From positions 806,001-870,000 of the forward strand of contig NZ_CP059163.1 in assembly GCF_013466785.1 (NCBI RefSeq): a stretch of DNA of 64,000 nucleotides. The letters run 5' to 3'. This DNA comes from Nocardioides marinisabuli. Lineage in GTDB: Bacteria; Actinomycetota; Actinomycetes; Propionibacteriales; Nocardioidaceae. This document shows, piece by piece, positions 63,075 through 64,000 of the stretch. A program made the translations under genes and the position numbers. Within the stretch, counting starts at the first letter, position 1. Each line of letters begins with the position of its first letter. Below the pieces are notes generated by a model that saw only the letters and a program-made list of their open reading frames with translations, did no database searches and had not been told where the DNA came from.

Positions 63075-63931
63075 TACGCCCCCGCAGCCGCGAGCACCGC
63101 TCGCCGGGTCAGCACCGTCGCCAGGTGGCGGCGGTAGTCGGCGTCGCCGTTGAGGTCGGAGGGCGGGGTGCAGCCCTCGGCGGCCCGGGAGGCCGCCTCG
63201 CGCACCGCGTCCTCGGTGGCCGGCTGGCCCCGCAGCGCCTCCTCGACCGCGCGCGCCCGCAGCGGCGTGGAGCCCATGTTGGTCAGGCCCACGCGCGCCT
63301 CGGTGATGGTGCCGCTCTCGGCCTTGACCGCGGCGGCGACCGCCACGATCGGCCACTGGTGGGCCACGCGCACGAACTTCTCGTAGTGCGCCCCCCAGCC
63401 GGTGTGCTTGGGCAGCCGGACCTCGGTGAGCAGCTCGTCCTCACCGATGGCGGTCTCGAAGAGGTCGACGAAGAAGTCGTCGGCCTCCACGGTGCGCGTG
63501 GTCCCGCCCTGCCCGGCGATCACGAACTGCGCCCCCAGGGCCAGGGCGGGGGCGCCCAGGTCGCCGGCGGGGTCGGCGTGGGCCAGCGCCCCGCCGAAGG
63601 TGCCGCGGTGACGGATCTGGGCGTCGGCCAGGTGCTCCACGGCGCGCGAGACCAACCCGGCGTGCTCGGCCACCAGCGGGTCGGAGGCCACCACGCTGTG
63701 CGGGGTCATCGCGCCCACGACGATGGCGTCGCCGTCGTCGCGGACCCCGCGCAGCGCCTCGATGCGCCCGAGGTCGATGACCATCTCGGGGGCGTTGAGG
63801 CGCATCCGCAGCACCGGCAGCAGGCTCTGCCCGCCAGCCAGCACCTTGGCGTCGTCACCGTGCTCGGCGAGCGCGGCGAGCGCCTCCTCCACCGAGGTGG
63901 GGGCCAGGTAGTCGAACGGTGCGGGGATCAC
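63074..63931 (-). CDS. FAD-binding (medium) subunit of a xanthine-dehydrogenase/CO-dehydrogenase family enzyme
   Basis: 285 residues. FAD-binding signatures: KVLAGGQSLLPVLRMRL near residue 30 (AGGQS motif) and RHRGTFGGALAHADPAGDL near 110 (TxGG motif), as in CoxM/CutM. It passes electrons from the Mo-FeS centres to FAD. The GTG at 63931 overlaps the upstream gene by 4 bases. The neighbours make CoxM of a molybdenum hydroxylase most likely, but form I or II cannot be told without the large subunit. Confidence 0.9.
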   Translation of the reverse strand: MIPAPFDYLAPTSVEEALAALAEHGDDAKVLAGGQSLLPVLRMRLNAPEMVIDLGRIEALRGVRDDGDAIVVGAMTPHSVVASDPLVAEHAGLVSRAVEHLADAQIRHRGTFGGALAHADPAGDLGAPALALGAQFVIAGQGGTTRTVEADDFFVDLFETAIGEDELLTEVRLPKHTGWGAHYEKFVRVAHQWPIVAVAAAVKAESGTITEARVGLTNMGSTPLRARAVEEALRGQPATEDAVREAASRAAEGCTPPSDLNGDADYRRHLATVLTRRAVLAAAGA

Positions 63932-64000
63932 AGCGCGCCTCCGGTGGTGCGGTCGACGGTGCCGTCCATGCCCGTCGAGGGGTCGAAGTGCGGGGCCGCC
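63928..64000 (-). CDS. Molybdopterin-binding large subunit, C-terminal fragment (5' end beyond window)
   Basis: Only the last 23 codons are visible, ending ...DPSTGMDGTVDRTTGGAL, with the stop overlapping the FAD-subunit start (GTGA). By position this is the large subunit (CoxL/CutL-type) of the same molybdenum hydroxylase; the active site is outside the window. Confidence 0.6.
   Translation of the reverse strand, partial: AAPHFDPSTGMDGTVDRTTGGAL

Overview
The window is high-GC actinobacterial chromosome, most likely from Nocardioides or a close relative (Nocardioidaceae). This rests on the base composition, a mycothiol-dependent maleylpyruvate isomerase-type enzyme, the actinobacterial families DUF2530 and DUF3027, an XPB helicase with its actinobacterial partner, a LexA box of the GAAC-N4-GTTC type, and many genes that appear to be read from leaderless mRNAs. 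I saw no tRNA, rRNA, CRISPR array, insertion sequence or prophage.

Layout. (1) 1-6000: the end of a branched-chain amino-acid-type ABC binding protein, a mycothiol-dependent enzyme, an RsmC-like methyltransferase coupled to truA, a PfkB sugar kinase, a small GntR regulator coupled to a ketopantoate reductase-like enzyme, and a small YrhK-type membrane protein. (2) 6000-32300, all on the minus strand: the large translation cluster, in transcription order rpsL-rpsG-fusA-tuf, then the S10 and spc clusters (rpsJ to rplO), secY-adk-map, and infA-rpmJ-rpsM-rpsK-rpsD-rpoA-rplQ. It is interrupted by a SigE-family sigma/membrane partner pair and trmB (between tuf and rpsJ), and by terC and a flavin-dependent monooxygenase (between map and infA). 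terC carries a clear yybP-ykoY (manganese) riboswitch. GC-rich hairpins divide the cluster into sections. (3) 32500-38800: an MFS exporter, an AzgA-type purine permease, a DUF2530 protein coupled to a methyltransferase, DUF3027 and another MFS protein. (4) 38800-44000: a palindromic repeat pair, a cold-shock protein with a helical tail, a frameshifted M50-type membrane peptidase gene, a HAD phosphatase fused to a LarE-type sulfur transferase, and a secreted subtilase with an altered oxyanion residue. (5) 44000-53500: an SRPBCC protein, a gamma-glutamylcyclotransferase-like protein, an RDD-FHA / FHA / PP2C signalling operon, and divergent from it a helicase-associated (WYL-ended) protein and the XPB helicase, then a SerA-type dehydrogenase. 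(6) 53500-64000: an MpaB-family oxygenase, a P-loop nucleotide kinase-like protein, two coupled beta-sandwich proteins, small enzymes, a UTRA-type GntR regulator divergent from an AlkB homologue that has a perfect SOS box, an alpha/beta hydrolase, and the start of a CO-dehydrogenase-type locus (coxG, the FAD subunit and the last codons of the molybdopterin subunit).

How the genes work together. Most of the window is the core translation machinery, Sec export and N-terminal methionine removal. Around it lie signalling (FHA/PP2C), DNA repair (XPB pair, AlkB) and transport genes. Many neighbours overlap by 4 bases (GTGA or ATGA), implying translational coupling. At least ten genes have a TANNNT-like -10 hexamer only 6-7 bases before the start codon, with no Shine-Dalgarno sequence, which implies leaderless transcripts. 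Two intergenic arrays of the same 22-base tandem repeat (53461 and 58655) and one palindrome pair (38791) look like genome-wide repeat families.
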